Of a stretch of 64,000 bases of DNA, positions 31,352 through 42,972 are shown in pieces (position 1 is the stretch's first letter; the number at the start of each line of letters is the position of its first letter). The DNA comes from Tillandsia leiboldiana. Taxonomy: Eukaryota; Streptophyta; Magnoliopsida; Poales; Bromeliaceae. The stretch is taken from assembly GCA_029204045.2 (NCBI GenBank), contig CM055072.1, positions 7,752,854 to 7,816,853 of the forward strand, read 5' to 3'. The notes under the pieces are model-generated. The model was given only the letters and a program-made list of their open reading frames with translations, searched no databases and was not told where the DNA came from. The position numbers were made by a program, and so were the translations under genes.

Positions 31352-33748
31352 CGGGCTCAAGCCGCCCACATGCGCGAGGCACCCGGAACACGTGGGCGGC
31401 ATGGACATGTGGCGCTTCCCGAAGGCCCTTGCACGGCTGTTTCGTGTTTTGGCATACGCGGCGCAACCCGAGTGGTGGATTTTGCTGTTTCCTGTTCTAC
31501 CCTGGATCCGGTGTGGAGCCCGAATGGATTTTAGCCTATTTGGTGCCCATTTTAGCCACTTCTCTCTCTCTCCTTGGGATTTTTGGATTCTAGAGAGAGA
31601 ATCTGAGGGTGTGGCCTGAAGAAGACTTGTTCCCCTCTCTGTCCTCTACCTCTTCAGGAACTCTCAGAATTTTTGGAGTTGCCGACAGCGAGTTCTCTGC
31701 GATGCGGCGCGCTTCGACGATTTCCATTTTCGGCACGTTTCCGTCGCAGTTCAGTCGGAAATTCCTGTGCGCAAACCAGGAGGAATTTTTGGGCGATTTC
31801 TACGACAGTGTGTTCCTAAGAGGTAAGGCTTCGATTTTCGTGTTGATTGTTTCGCTCCGTTTTTGGTTTTTGGCACGGTTCCTGAGGCATTCTTTGACCC
31901 TATTTTCTGTGATGGATTTTCTGGACAGCATGGGCTTGTTGATTTTCTATCTTGGGCTACGAGCATTGGATCGGGGTGTATAAATACTCGTTTTGAATCT
32001 ACTCGTTGCAAGAAACGCAACCGTATTTTTTCTAGATTTTTCGGAGCACTGCACACCGGTGAAAAATCCCCTTTTTCTGTGTTGTTTGGAAAAACAGCAA
32101 ATGATGTTCCGGGGGAGGCCCATTAATGCTGAGTTCGGATATCTTGCAGTGTTTCGTAGATTCTAAGGTTGCGAGGACAGTTGTTGGATAACGATGTGGT
32201 GACCCGGATCTCTGCAGGGCTTCTACAGTGTGACCAGTAGCTTCTGGAGGCCTATGTGGCGTGTCGGTGGTGTTTGTGCCAACTGGACATAAGTGATGGA
32301 CTCAGGGCTTAAAATGGATCACGTGGGTAATCGGAGGCCCTCGTCGATTGTTTAGAAGTGGTTTTGCACGAATCGGACATCAGAATTGGACTCAGCGTGA
32401 AATTTGGGTTAAGAACACTTATCTGGACGCCTTCGACAAATTTTGGAATTGGAATTTGGCAAAACGGACAGCGGATTTGGATTCAGCGCGCGAAAACGAT
32501 CAAAATGGGCTATTTACTTAAATTTTCGGAGCCCGGATGACCTAGCACGGATTTCGAGGCAGTAGGGTACTGTTCCGGCACCGGGGGCAACGCCGGCGGC
32601 GGCGGGCAGCGGCGGAGGAGGCGCGGGCAGGCGCGCGTGTAGGGTCCTGGCGTTCCAATGCCTTTGTATACCACCTTTTTATGACGGGATTGTTAGGAAA
32701 ACTTTTCACTGTGATTTCTGCATTAGACTGGCCTGGACCGCGAGTATCTTTCTGCGTTTGAGCTCGAAAAACGGAGGACGGCAAAGCGAACGGATTCGAA
32801 TTCCGATTTACGGATCTCCCGGAATGGGGGCCAAAGCGTTTGCCTTTGTGTGGTGCATTGAAACCCGTGCTAAGTGGCCGGCACAGTTTTCGAGGTGATC
32901 GGACGGGATCCTTCTACGATCAGACTTTTCATCTTTTTATGTTATTGGGTTATTTTATTTATTTTGTAGTACCTCGACCTTTCGGTTTTCCGTTTTGGGT
33001 CCTAATTGAATCTTTTCAGTTGTTTAGGGGGGGTTGAAATTCGAGAATTTCTGGACTGATCGTCGGGGTTTGCGGGTATTTTTAGCTGGTAGAGCTCGCA
33101 AAACGGTGAGCAGTGGCGTGATCGGATTTGAATTCCGACCCCGGGATCTCCCAGAAAATAATTTTTAAAGTTTTCGTTCAGCTTGGGGTGCATCGGAATG
33201 CGTCCCGGCGATCGACACGTTTTTCGAGGTGATCTGGACCCCTCGTTCAATTTCGAACGGCTAGGTTTGTTGACTGGAGGTTAACTTTAATTTCCCTACG
33301 TATCTTTTAAGTCCGATCGGGGTGCGGGAAGAAACGCCAAAACTCTTTCCCTCTTCTCAAGACAACGGCGGAGGGAACCGAGATTGAGAAACGGGGAGAG
33401 AAAAAGGGGAAATCGCCGCTTTTCTGCGGGATTGATCGGGCGTGGAGGGGACGATCTTCTCCCTTCCTCCTCTTCCGGCGGAATCAAGGTGAGCGGTTCG
33501 AGTTTTTCCGGTTTTGCCTTTTTGCAATTTCTGTGGGGTCGAGGGTTTGGTTATCGGTTGCTCGGGTGTCGCATGCGATGCGAGTTGTTAAACGGGAGGC
33601 CGCCGCCACCGTTGTCAAACGGGAGGCCGTCGCCGCTGTTATCGTGTTCACGGGGTCGTCGCCGCAGCCGCCATGGTCGCGGGGTCGCAAACGGAGCCGA
33701 AACGGAAAACGAGGAGGTTCACTGTTCATCCCGTATGGCTTCATGCCA

Positions 33749-34050
33749 CGCGGTCCACCGGACCAGGCGTGCACCCGGCGCACGCCCACACGGCCCAGGG
33801 AGGCGGACCCGGCGCACGGGCGCGTGCGCCAGCCCAGCCCAGGCTGCGCGGTGCACGCGCCAGGTGTGCACCCGACGCACGCCCCCGCAGCCCGATGGTG
33901 CGGACCCGGTGCACGAGAGCGTGCGCCAGCCCAGCCCGGGCCGCGCGGTGCACGCGCCAGGCGTGCACCCGGTGCTCGCCATCGCAGCCGCGGGGGAGGT
34001 GGACCCGGTGCGCACCTCCTGCCGTGCGCGGCCCGGCCCAAGCCGCAACG
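33749..34050. repeat. About 97-bp GC-rich tandem repeat in the E7 LTR, three copies
   Basis: CGCGGTSCACG followed by GGCGTGCACCCGGCGCAC recurs near 33749, 33846 and 33943. It is homologous in position and sequence to the 89-bp array of E5 (45635-45900); both follow ACTGTTCATCCCGTAYGGC. Confidence 0.85.
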
Positions 34051-34516
34051 GTCCACCGCTGAGGCGTGCTCCTGGTCTGCGCCGTCGCCGTCTGTTTTCG
34101 TGGACCCGGTCAACGCCTACACCCGTGCACCGCCCTCAGCCTAAAGGTCCAGAAGCTCCATTTTTGGCCCGTTTCGCACCGTTTTTGAGTGTTTTTGACC
34201 GCGACGATGTTTTTAACAATAATTTTCACTGTAGCTGTTTCGGGCACAGGGTGGGAGTGTTTTAGCTGGAGTTTCCGCGCATCTTCTTCTTCGCGTTTGA
34301 GGTGGGTACACCCTTAGAACCCCTTTATGCGCATTCCGTTATTGTTGTGTTTATCATGTTGTGGGTTTTCGTTTCGAGACTTAGCGTGGGACTTTTCGAA
34401 AGCTGTAACTAATTTCCAATTACTAGTTTAACTGTGCTAATGTTGACAGTCTCTATGGTTCTTACAATTGGGTTATACCTTGTGTACTTGGTTACTATGC
34501 TCGAGGCTGCGGCACG

Positions 34517-34753
34517 CGCACCCGCGGTTTGGCCACCGCAAAGGGTGCGTTTTTCCGGAAAAGTGGTCGATGACCCGTGTTACCCCACGAGGTGACGTAG
34601 TGGGGGGCCCCCGTAGGTGGGGGGTTTTGAGGTGCCAAGGTGTGAGCGGTGCGACCCGTCGTGGTAGGTGCTCGGCGTGGTTTACCGAGGTAGGTGCTCG
34701 GTCTGGTTTTCCGAGGTTGGTGCTCGGTCTGGTTTGCCGGGGCAGGTGCCCGG
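34517..34753 (+). other. E7 structured block: nested hairpin and three GNNGGTG-loop hairpins
   Basis: CGCACCC pairs with GGGTGCG enclosing GCGGT/ACCGC (34517-34549). Then CCGAG/CTCGG with loop GTAGGTG (34685-34701), CCGAG/CTCGG with loop GTTGGTG (34711-34727), and CCGGG/CCCGG with loop GCAGGTG (34737-34753). Confidence 0.7.
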
Positions 34754-35159
34754 TCCAGGTTATGCAGGGGGAGGGGATACTGTCGATTGCACGATGAGGA
34801 GGGCGGTGGCTCTGGTCTTTACTGCGGTTTGCTTTATTTATAGCCCTAGTTGCTTTCGTGCTTTATTTTCTGGTCACTGACTTCCCACTCTGTGACAGGT
34901 TTCTCGGGGGTGAGAGCTAGGGCGACGGTGAGGCCGTGGCAGGAGCACTTTTGGTCCTTCGAGGCCATAGACTGTATTTACTTCGTATATCGCGCATTTT
35001 ATTACTTGTTAGTAGCTTACTATGTGTATTGCGATACCCTTGTGGGGTCGATGTGGATGTTGGAATGTCTTTTATTATCCTTGTGGGTGGTTGTTTTGCT
35101 TTTCCCGATTGGCCGCTTTCAAACTACAAAAGAAAAGAAAAAGAAAATATTTCGAAAAC

Positions 35160-35345
35160 TGTTTTAAAAATGTGGGTGTCGTGTGGGCACCATTTTTAAA
35201 ACCCTGTGGATTTATGGATTGCGAAAACCGTTTTGAAAATCTGGGTGTCGTGCAGGCACCATTTTAAAACCCTGTGGATTTATGGATTTCGAAAACCGTT
35301 TTGAAAAACCTGGGTGTCGTGTGGGCACCGTTTCTAAAAACTTGT
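35160..35345 (+). repeat. Three 69-bp repeats with hairpin core near the E7 LTR end
   Basis: GGTGTCGTG starts at 35175, 35244 and 35313, an exact 69-bp period. Each core is GGTG...CACC, flanked in the second copy by GTTTTGAAAAT and ATTTTAAAAC arms. E5 has two diverged copies, E6 one. Confidence 0.88.
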
Positions 35346-37989
35346 GGATTTATCCTTTCAAAATTAGCCGGCCTCTTTAATACTTATTGTCACGCCCCGG
35401 GGTCGAAACTGCGACCCGGGCTCGCCAACAGATCCGCCATCTGTACGGAAACTGCCGCACAGACGAAGCGTCTACCCTGCAAGTCAGATCTATAGCTAAA
35501 AAGATGTATCAGAGACGAAGCTAAAACCAAAAGCTATAGAATAAAACTGAACATCAGGAATAGTAAAAACTCAACTAGTACACAAATCCTCAAGGTACAA
35601 AGTCTCACAGAAATAAAACAAAGACTATCCTCACAAGTCTCTCGGAATGTCCAGTACAAAAGTGGAACATAAAATACACCGGGTACATCTACCTCAGACA
35701 CTCAATGCTGGTAAGGAACTAATCGGCCGCGTCCTCACCTCGATCTGCTGTCTCCGCGCGAACCAAGCCGGAACAGCTGCCTCAATAACCTGTCACCGCA
35801 GCGGGTGTGAGATCTACTGCAGAAGGCAGATCTCAGTGGGTACCGTCCCAATATCCACGGTATGCCCACTAAGTCTACTGGAGGCAAAACAGATAGGTAT
35901 GCAGATAGATAGATAAAGGGTAAGCTGAAAGAAAACTACAGCTAAAAAGTCTCAATCATAAAGCTCAATAAACTCTACCAATAACATGATATGCATACAC
36001 CCTCTACTGCTAAGATGCCTCAGTATCAATGCTCAAAGGAAAGAAACCCATCTAAGAACATAATATGTAAACCACTCGCACACGAGGTGCCCAATCGACC
36101 CAATCGAACTGACTGCCTCATAGGGTCCAGTCAAGCCTGCGCCTACCTACTGCCGTTACATCCCGGAGGACCGGACTTACGTAGGGCGTCCGTGACTGCC
36201 ACTAACTGGCCCAGCCAGAGGGACTGCGTCCGTAACTGCCACTAACTGGCCCAGTCAGAGGGACGGCGTCGACAAGTCGCGATACAAAAGTAACAGATCC
36301 ACCCCGGGCGTGGCTCTCGAGGGGCGCGACCCCACCGAGGAAAAGGTATCCGCGCACTCTGTCGCTCAGGTGGCACTGCAGGCTATAGTCCAAAATCCAC
36401 GCTCACTCTCAGAACGGAAAGACTCAGGATCCTCAAACATCTCGCACAACGGTCGGAGCACTCTCGACGACTCAGCTGATCAGCTCTCTCGAATCACGAG
36501 ACACAAGCAAACTCTACCAACTCGTGGCACAAAACACACTGGCTGGAGATACTCCACAGCCGGGATCGACCCACATCTCAGGGCTAATAAAACTGGTCGG
36601 ACAACACACAACGACCCGGGACCACCGTCACCCCCCAACGGTTCCCAACGACACTAGCACAGTCTGAACTCAGCTACCGGACCCCACTCAGCCCCCAGGC
36701 ACGAGTGCAACAATGCCCCACAGAAACCTGACCCCTCGGCCCACTACCCGGGCGAGGCAACACTATGTCCAGGAAAGATGCAAGGTGTGGGATGTCTAAT
36801 ACATAAAGGAACCTAGCCCAAGTGAAGGCTCTCTACTGTCTCATCTGTGTCAACAAGCGGCACATGCAGGCTAAGATCCACCATCAAATGCTCAAATAGC
36901 ACAACTCAGTCGGAAGAAGACTCCACAACTCAATCTGATATGAAAAAATCCACGATATAGAATAATCACCTCAATCCCCACAAGGAAGCTCAACTCACAT
37001 GACACTAGAACTCAGCACACAATGCTCTAAAATCCTCTCGGCCCCCCGGCAAGAGTATACATGCACCCTGAACCTATGCCGTACCCCTGGCGAACTCATA
37101 ATTTAAAAACCACCTTTGAAAATATTGATTTTCCTTAAAACGGGCTTTCTCGATTTTTAAAACGGTTCAGGTGCAATTATGATGCAAACAAAACATGAAA
37201 CCTAGTGTCATATGATATCAGGAGTCTACTAAAAATAATTTGGGGTTCCAATAAATTTTACAGAAAATTCCAGGCAACTATCAGATGTAAAAATAGCGAA
37301 AACGCCTAATAAACATGATCAACTTGCATTCAATAGCATTAAGGGGCATTCCATAAATTTTGGGGAAATTCCAACCCACCTGGAACGCATTCCGCAGGCA
37401 ATCGCTGAAGTCGGTGAAGTGCCGGAACCTCGAACTGACGAAACCTCGAAAATCGTGCCGCAAATCCCGGAGAAAAATCCTCGGAAGCTCCAATAAATTC
37501 TCTCGAGTCCACACACAAAACTCCAGTACCAAGTAACTGCCCAAATCAAGTCCATCCCAACTTCCAAGGCTCACCTTAAAATTTTACATGACTTCACCAT
37601 ACACACAACCTGCTCCCTTTAGCACAATAATAAATTAAAGCTCACTTCAACTCACTGCTCAATTGCACATTGCCAGGCTCCAATGCACACTACATACAAC
37701 CACCAACAGCAGCTACCCAACACTCACAACACCCGGAAAAAGCTCGAAGCTCATGCATTGTCCAAACAGCACGGGTGAAAATTCACAAGGTGCACACACA
37801 CACCCACGGGCTCCGCACCGCACCTCGGCAAGAAGATCGCTGCAACAGACCCGACCTGAGAGAGCAAAGAGGGAAAAAACCAAAGAAAGGCTCAAACTCG
37901 ACCACCACGCGGTCGCCGGCGAAAAACCGGACCCAAACGCGACAATTCGTGCGCGCCGACGCGAGTCACAAGCCACAGCCAGCACAACG

Positions 37990-38410
37990 GCACGCGGCGC
38001 GGCCGCTGCCCGCACGATTGCGCGCCAGCCACGCGGCATCCAGGACAGCCGCGCGGTGCCAGGCCTGCCCCCGCGCGGCGCCCTGGTGCGCATAGCGCGG
38101 CGCCCAGGCGCGCTGCGCAGTGCCCAGGGGCGCACTGCGCGGCGCCCTGGAGGCTGCTGCGCAGCGCCCAGGCGCGCTCTGCGCAGCGCCCAGGGGCGCT
38201 CTGCGCAGCGCCCAGGCGCGCTGCGCAGCGCCCAAGGGCTCTCTGCGCGGCGCCCTGGCGGCCGCTGCGCAGCGCCCAGGCGCGCTGCGCAGCGCCCAAG
38301 GGCTCTCCTGCCGCACTGCACCAGCCACCAGCGCGGCGCCCACTCGCTGCGCGGCGCCCGGTTGCGAGCCCGCGCAGCAGACTTGCGGTCCTTGCGCGCG
38401 GCGCCAAGCA
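37990..38410. repeat. GC-rich tandem tract in the E4 LTR
   Basis: Built of GCGCTGCGCAGCGCCCAGG-like units of variable spacing, many self-complementary. Same LTR position as the GC-rich tract of E1. Confidence 0.8.
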
Positions 38411-38934
38411 GCTACGGCCACACCACCACGGACAAAAAGTCCCAACCGAACCGACCACCTCCAAAAACCCAAAACTCAAAAGCCCAAGCTTCAACAATGG
38501 AGAAAATAAAAACTGCTACATACCTAAATAAATCCAACGCGCGCGTCGCGCTCTCCGCTCGGTCCCTCAAGGCTCCTAGCAGCAGATCCCCTCTAACTCA
38601 TCTCTCATTTCCATTATTTTCTCCCTCTCTCACATCATCCTTCTTCTTATTTCTCTTCTTTTCTCTCTTTCTCCCTTTCCTCTGTTCACAACATTTTTCC
38701 TCTGTTTGCTTCGTGAAGGAGACGATGACGTGGAGGCTTCTTAATTAGGAGAACTTAATTAGTGTGGTAGGTGGGCAGCATTAAAAGCACCAATGCAAAA
38801 TATCTCAAGCCAACCATAAAACCAATCTGCTCTTTCCTTTCTTTTTTTTTTCTCTATCCAGACCAAGGCCAAAAGCCATCCAAAAACCCACATAATTCAA
38901 CTAATTAAATTAATTAATTAAATAATCCATCAAA

Positions 38935-39240
38935 AGCCCCCCGACAACTCACTTTTTGCCCTCGGGGCCTCCGCACGGATCCGAAACCTCCCGAACTCCG
39001 CTGTAATCTGAAAATACACATGTCCACAGCTTTTTCTCCTCAAAAAGCTCAACCGTGGAGTCGGTGCGCTCAATCCAAAAACCGGCTCCAAAACTGCCAG
39101 TTCCAACTCACTTTTCGCCTTCGGGCACTCCGTGTCAGTCCGGAACCTCCCGAACTCCGCTGTAATCATAAAGTACACCTGTTCCCAGAGTTTCCCAATT
39201 TTCTGCACACCACGGTGGAGTCGCGGCTTCCCAAACCAGT
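38935..39240. repeat. Two to three diverged repeats near the inner end of the E4 left LTR
   Basis: The phrase AACTCACTTTTTGCC or AACTCACTTTTCGCC, then CGGAACCTCCCGAACTCCGC, recurs at about 38948 and 39107, with a further weak copy near 39285. A single related copy is in E1 at 28540-28600. Confidence 0.7.
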
Positions 39241-39430
39241 CTTCTATCGGCGCACAAAGCCCGAAAAACTCCGAATCCAGTTGGGGCTTCCGCGTTGATC
39301 CGAATCAACCCGAACTCAACTGAAAACACATAAGGAACATGCCCGAGACAATTTCCCCGCACCACGCCATCTTGCGAGGTCGGTGCGCTAACCGAAATTC
39401 CGGTACTCTACACTCTCCCCTCCTTAAAAA

Positions 39431-39448
39431 GGTTTCGTCCTCGAAACC
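39431..39448 (-). other. E4 pre-LTR hairpin
   Basis: Minus strand GGTTTCG and CGAAACC around AGGA, then a purine-rich tract (AAGGAGGGGAGAG) up to the LTR at 39412. The outer base pair is G-C where E2, E5 and E6 have A-T. Confidence 0.75.
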
Positions 39449-40200
39449 AGGATAAATCCATAACTCAGGAGGGTGTCTCGAACAAATGGGGATAGGAGAT
39501 CCCCAACTCAACGACAGCTCTCAGGTGGTTATTCTCACTCACAATGATGGCTACACTGAACCTTCACCAAGATAGAACTCGATTGGAAAATTCCCTTGTC
39601 ACATAAGAAAGACCTGCTTCGGTCGCTTCAGATAGCTCAATTCCTCGTCCATTTCCAAAGAAGTGAAATCCAGAATATGCAAGGGGGGGGGTCAAATACA
39701 CTTCTTCCAGTCAGAAAAACATTCGCGGAACAAACTCCCCGCGTAAATCTCGAATGGTCGTATTCCTGCGGATAGCGGCCTTCATAATTATGGTTCCCAA
39801 ATCCAAACACTAAGCCTCCAACAGGCATAACTCCTTCGTTGCCCCTTAGCAACCAACACACTCAAGTTCCGCAGATGCATCTCTCAAATAAAATTACAGG
39901 GGAAGTAGTTCAACATCGGGAAACAATGCTCAAATTCCAACTCTCAAATCCCAAGTTCCAAAAGTGGCAACCACGGATCGAAGACCTCATTCCAAGGTTG
40001 CAAGCTCGCCTAACCAAGGCGTACCGACCATAAAGTCCTCGCTGGGATAATCATATGCTGTAAGACCAAACTTACAATTCCAATAACTCTGTCCACCGTC
40101 GTGGCTTCAACCAAGCTCTACCTGAGTATCCTAGTATTTCAGGTTTGAGGATCTAAGAGTAACTCACGCTCTCTCTATCGCTGGCAACATCTACAACAAT
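39449..40200 (-). other. E4 internal sequence without recognisable domains
   Basis: Where RNase H and integrase would be expected. I could not read either in any frame. Sequence is presumably decayed or rearranged. Confidence 0.5.
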
Positions 40201-42675
40201 GCTGGTATCCTCCTCAGCTTATTCCCTCATAGCTACACTGGCCCTGCTTAGTCCAAAAACTTCCGACCTCAGTCACTAACATAGGTTTAGGCCAAACCCA
40301 AACGGCATTACTCTTCGTTGGGTCCACAATCACTCTTGTAGCTGAAATCACAGGCTTAACAACGCAACCTTCCGAAGTCGACATGCATACTCTAATAACT
40401 TGGCATATGACTTCTTTTCTCAGAAGTTGCAGCACTACTCTCAAGTGCTCCTCATGCTCTATGTCACTTCAAAAATGAATCCAGATAACCACGACGGGTA
40501 CTACCACCAATCCGTCCAAACACAGCTGGAATACTCAATTCCCTCAAGTCCTAAAGGCGGCAGGGCATTAGTCAATCCATTTGACCGCGCTGCAACTTAA
40601 TATGCCCCTACCGGGTCCTGAACACTATCAGGGCACAGCCCTCGGCTGTATGGTTCCATAAAGCTATCAATCTCACAAAGGGGCATCTGCCGAAATACGA
40701 CCGAATCCTGTCCGTGCTCGAACCATCCAAGAACCCTCACCGTTGTGTACTCACAATCGTGGCACCACCGCCGCGTACCGACGTCATGGCATCAAACTAA
40801 AGTATCCATCTCTCAGATCCTCACTGTCGTATCCCCACGGCCTGGTACCGGTCACCTAGACCCCACGATCCATCAGAATCTGCAACTGCGCTATCAGCTC
40901 ACTGTCTCACGGGTGATACTCCAAGAGGTGCTATCGAAGTTGGCGCAGTTCCCAAAACCACGTCAATCACTATCTCGATCTCAATCTCACTAAACAGCGG
41001 CTTCAAAATCAGCTTAAGTAGACTCACACCCGGGATCGCACGGGCGATGAGGGTATCCTTCCGTCCCGATGCCGCCGTAGGCACCTCTCTTCTACCGTCG
41101 CTAGCAACGCAAAACAACCACGGCTCAACTCTGTCGTGGTCTAGCTCCCTCTATAAACACACTCCTCCTGACCAGGTCCACGGAGGTTCATTGTCCTCTC
41201 TCGGCAATCCATGGTAGCATAACATTGGGATAACCAATCCCTATCCAACCTCATATCAACATCCCGAAGCTTATGTAGGACTAAAAACTCAAGGAATCAA
41301 ACCGAATGTCCTACTTACTCTGGTGGGACTGGCAACACTCATCCATGTGTTGTACGTGGTCTGGAACCTGATCCTCACGTGCACAAGCCAACAGTCCCCT
41401 CTCTGACCCACGCAAAGCTACCCATGCTCTACTGAAACATGCACATGCGGTGTCGGCATCTAAATGCTCTAACTCCGATGACCATAAAGAAAGCCACACC
41501 TGGTAAGACGCAATCCACTATCCTGGCGTCCTCTAACCAACTGCACAAACTCATCCACTAGATGCTGGCGGCATCGCTCAATCTGCCTTGGCATCACGGC
41601 TCTATCAGTCTACCGGCAAATCGGATGAACCTCTTCATCCTAAAGGGGTAGTAGGGGTGCTGTCGCAAGCGGCAAAACCATGAGCACTACTCTGGAACAC
41701 TCTGCCTGAAAATGTCCTGACTATCCACATGAAAAGCATCGCCCCTGCCTGAGGTCACACTATGGCGATGAATGCGGCCCATCGCAAATGACATACTCAT
41801 CCTGACACTGCTGCTGGTGCCTCTAGTATCGAGAACCTCTTGGTCTCTGTTTCCTCTGAGACTCATGACCCTGAGACTAGAATCATGGCAATCTCGATCC
41901 ACTCACTATCTCAAAATCCGACGATGCTGGACGTCTCTCTCTGGAGCTGGTCCCTCGCTCACCGTTCCTCCCAAACCTAATCACTGATCCTTGGTCAATC
42001 CATTGAGCATGCACAATCTCTGTGTCTGAAGTCGGCGCTCGCCGAGATTACGGCAAGTGATAAATATCCCGATGCAGTTCCCCCCTCAATCAGATCAACC
42101 TCCTGGGTCTCATCTTGGGCAACACGGGGCACACTGCTCAACAATGGCGGAAACTCGCTCCAGGTCATCAACTACGCTCCCGGTGGTCCAACAGGACGAA
42201 CTCGACGCCACCAACTCTCGGCGTCCACATCCAAAGTACATGACCAAGCGCCCTGATGTTCCTCCTGGATGAACAAATCCTCGAACAGCTCTTTCATAGC
42301 AGCGGTTCAGTTCTCGGCCTCCCAATATTCCAAACTCTATCCCAAAATCTGCAGGGGATGGAACTGGATGAAATAAAACAACCGGTCAGCAACCTCTCGC
42401 TGCTTCTGCACCATCAGTGGTGTGATTAAGGTCGAAGTCGACGGTGTCGCGGTCGGAGGTACTACTGGCGATACCCCGGGAGATGCTCTCGGTCCAAGCA
42501 TGCGCATCGCGCGCTCCATGTTCTCTTCCTGGCGACGCATCGCCTCAAACATCTAGGCTACTTGGGCCTGTAACTCTCAGACCTCTATCTGCTCTATCCA
42601 TTTAGCTTCCCGCTATTTGAGCTCCTCATCCAAAGCCAACCACGTCCTCGCCGCTGCACGGCGTCTCGGAAGCAT
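40201..42675 (-). pseudogene. E4 gag-pol remnant (gag, zinc knuckle, partial RT)
   Basis: A decayed relative of the E1 gag-pol. The gag start is at 42675, followed by MRRQEENMERAMRMLGP near 42537-42487. A deletion removes about 45 gag residues after SWWRRVRPVGPPG. A zinc-knuckle region with CFSCG and SGHFQAEC (about 41790-41690) has two in-frame TAG codons, one of them in the same place as in E1. RT is reduced to fragments; the best (40444-40214) aligns with the segment after the catalytic site, including the degraded AGVAVDPTK region. Numerous stops and frameshifts exclude function. Confidence 0.8.
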
Positions 42676-42951
42676 CAAAAACCACTGCAACAAAATAAAC
42701 ATTAGGACCCAAAACTCCCTCGACCCAATCAAGCGAAAGTCTATATCATGTTACCCTTACTAAAGCATTATGTTGTCTGCAGCCAACATAATCATCTTTA
42801 GAGAAATAACATGTAAGATCACTCGCCCCAATCCTCTGGGGAAGGTACAACTCAATCCGGACTCTCGCTAAAATCACGTCTCTCACGACAGTCATCCTAC
42901 TGTCCAACCAATAGCCTAGGGTCTCTAAGTCCTCAACGACCTATATTCCTA

Positions 42952-42964
42952 GGCTCTGATACCA
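42952..42964 (-). promoter_or_regulatory. E4 primer binding site
   Basis: Minus strand TGGTATCAGAGCC (initiator Met type), eight bases from the LTR at 42973. 42676-42951 is the leader between this site and the gag ATG. Confidence 0.9.
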
Positions 42965-42972
42965 CCCTAATC

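Larger units (their letters stand above)
30847..35387 (+). repeat. E7: long LTR of a plus-strand gypsy element, cut by E4
   Basis: Related to the LTRs of E5, E2 and E6 by shared blocks in the same order: GC-rich array (33749-34050), nested hairpin (34517-34549), GNNGGTG-loop hairpins (34685-34753), the TGACTTCCCACTCTGTGACAG block (34878-34898), and three 69-bp repeats (35160-35345). It stops at 35387 where E4 inserted (CTTAT duplicated). TGTAACAAAGC at 30847 is a plausible LTR start, not proven. It also carries three CACGTG-N10-RTTGG modules (31204-31351). Confidence 0.7.
35388..39412 (-). repeat. E4 left LTR (3' LTR of the element), complete, 4025 bp
   Basis: Read on the minus strand it starts TGTAGAGTACCGGAATTTCG and ends CCCCGGGGCGTGACA. 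Contains a GC-rich tract of GCGCAGCGCCCAGG words (37990-38410) and repeated segments at 38930-39300 reading CCTCCCGAACTCCGCTGTAAT. ORFs inside are spurious. Confidence 0.92.

Noticed and set aside
33384..34265. ORFs of 200-290 aa with Cys/His/Pro-rich repeats
   Set aside because: Coincide with the 97-bp repeat of E7. The apparent cysteine repeats only reflect the DNA period; equivalent frames occur in E5 repeats.
37663..38748. 361-aa ORF in the E4 LTR
   Set aside because: Repetitive GCGCAGCGCCC composition, overlapping open frames on the other strand, no homology I recognise.
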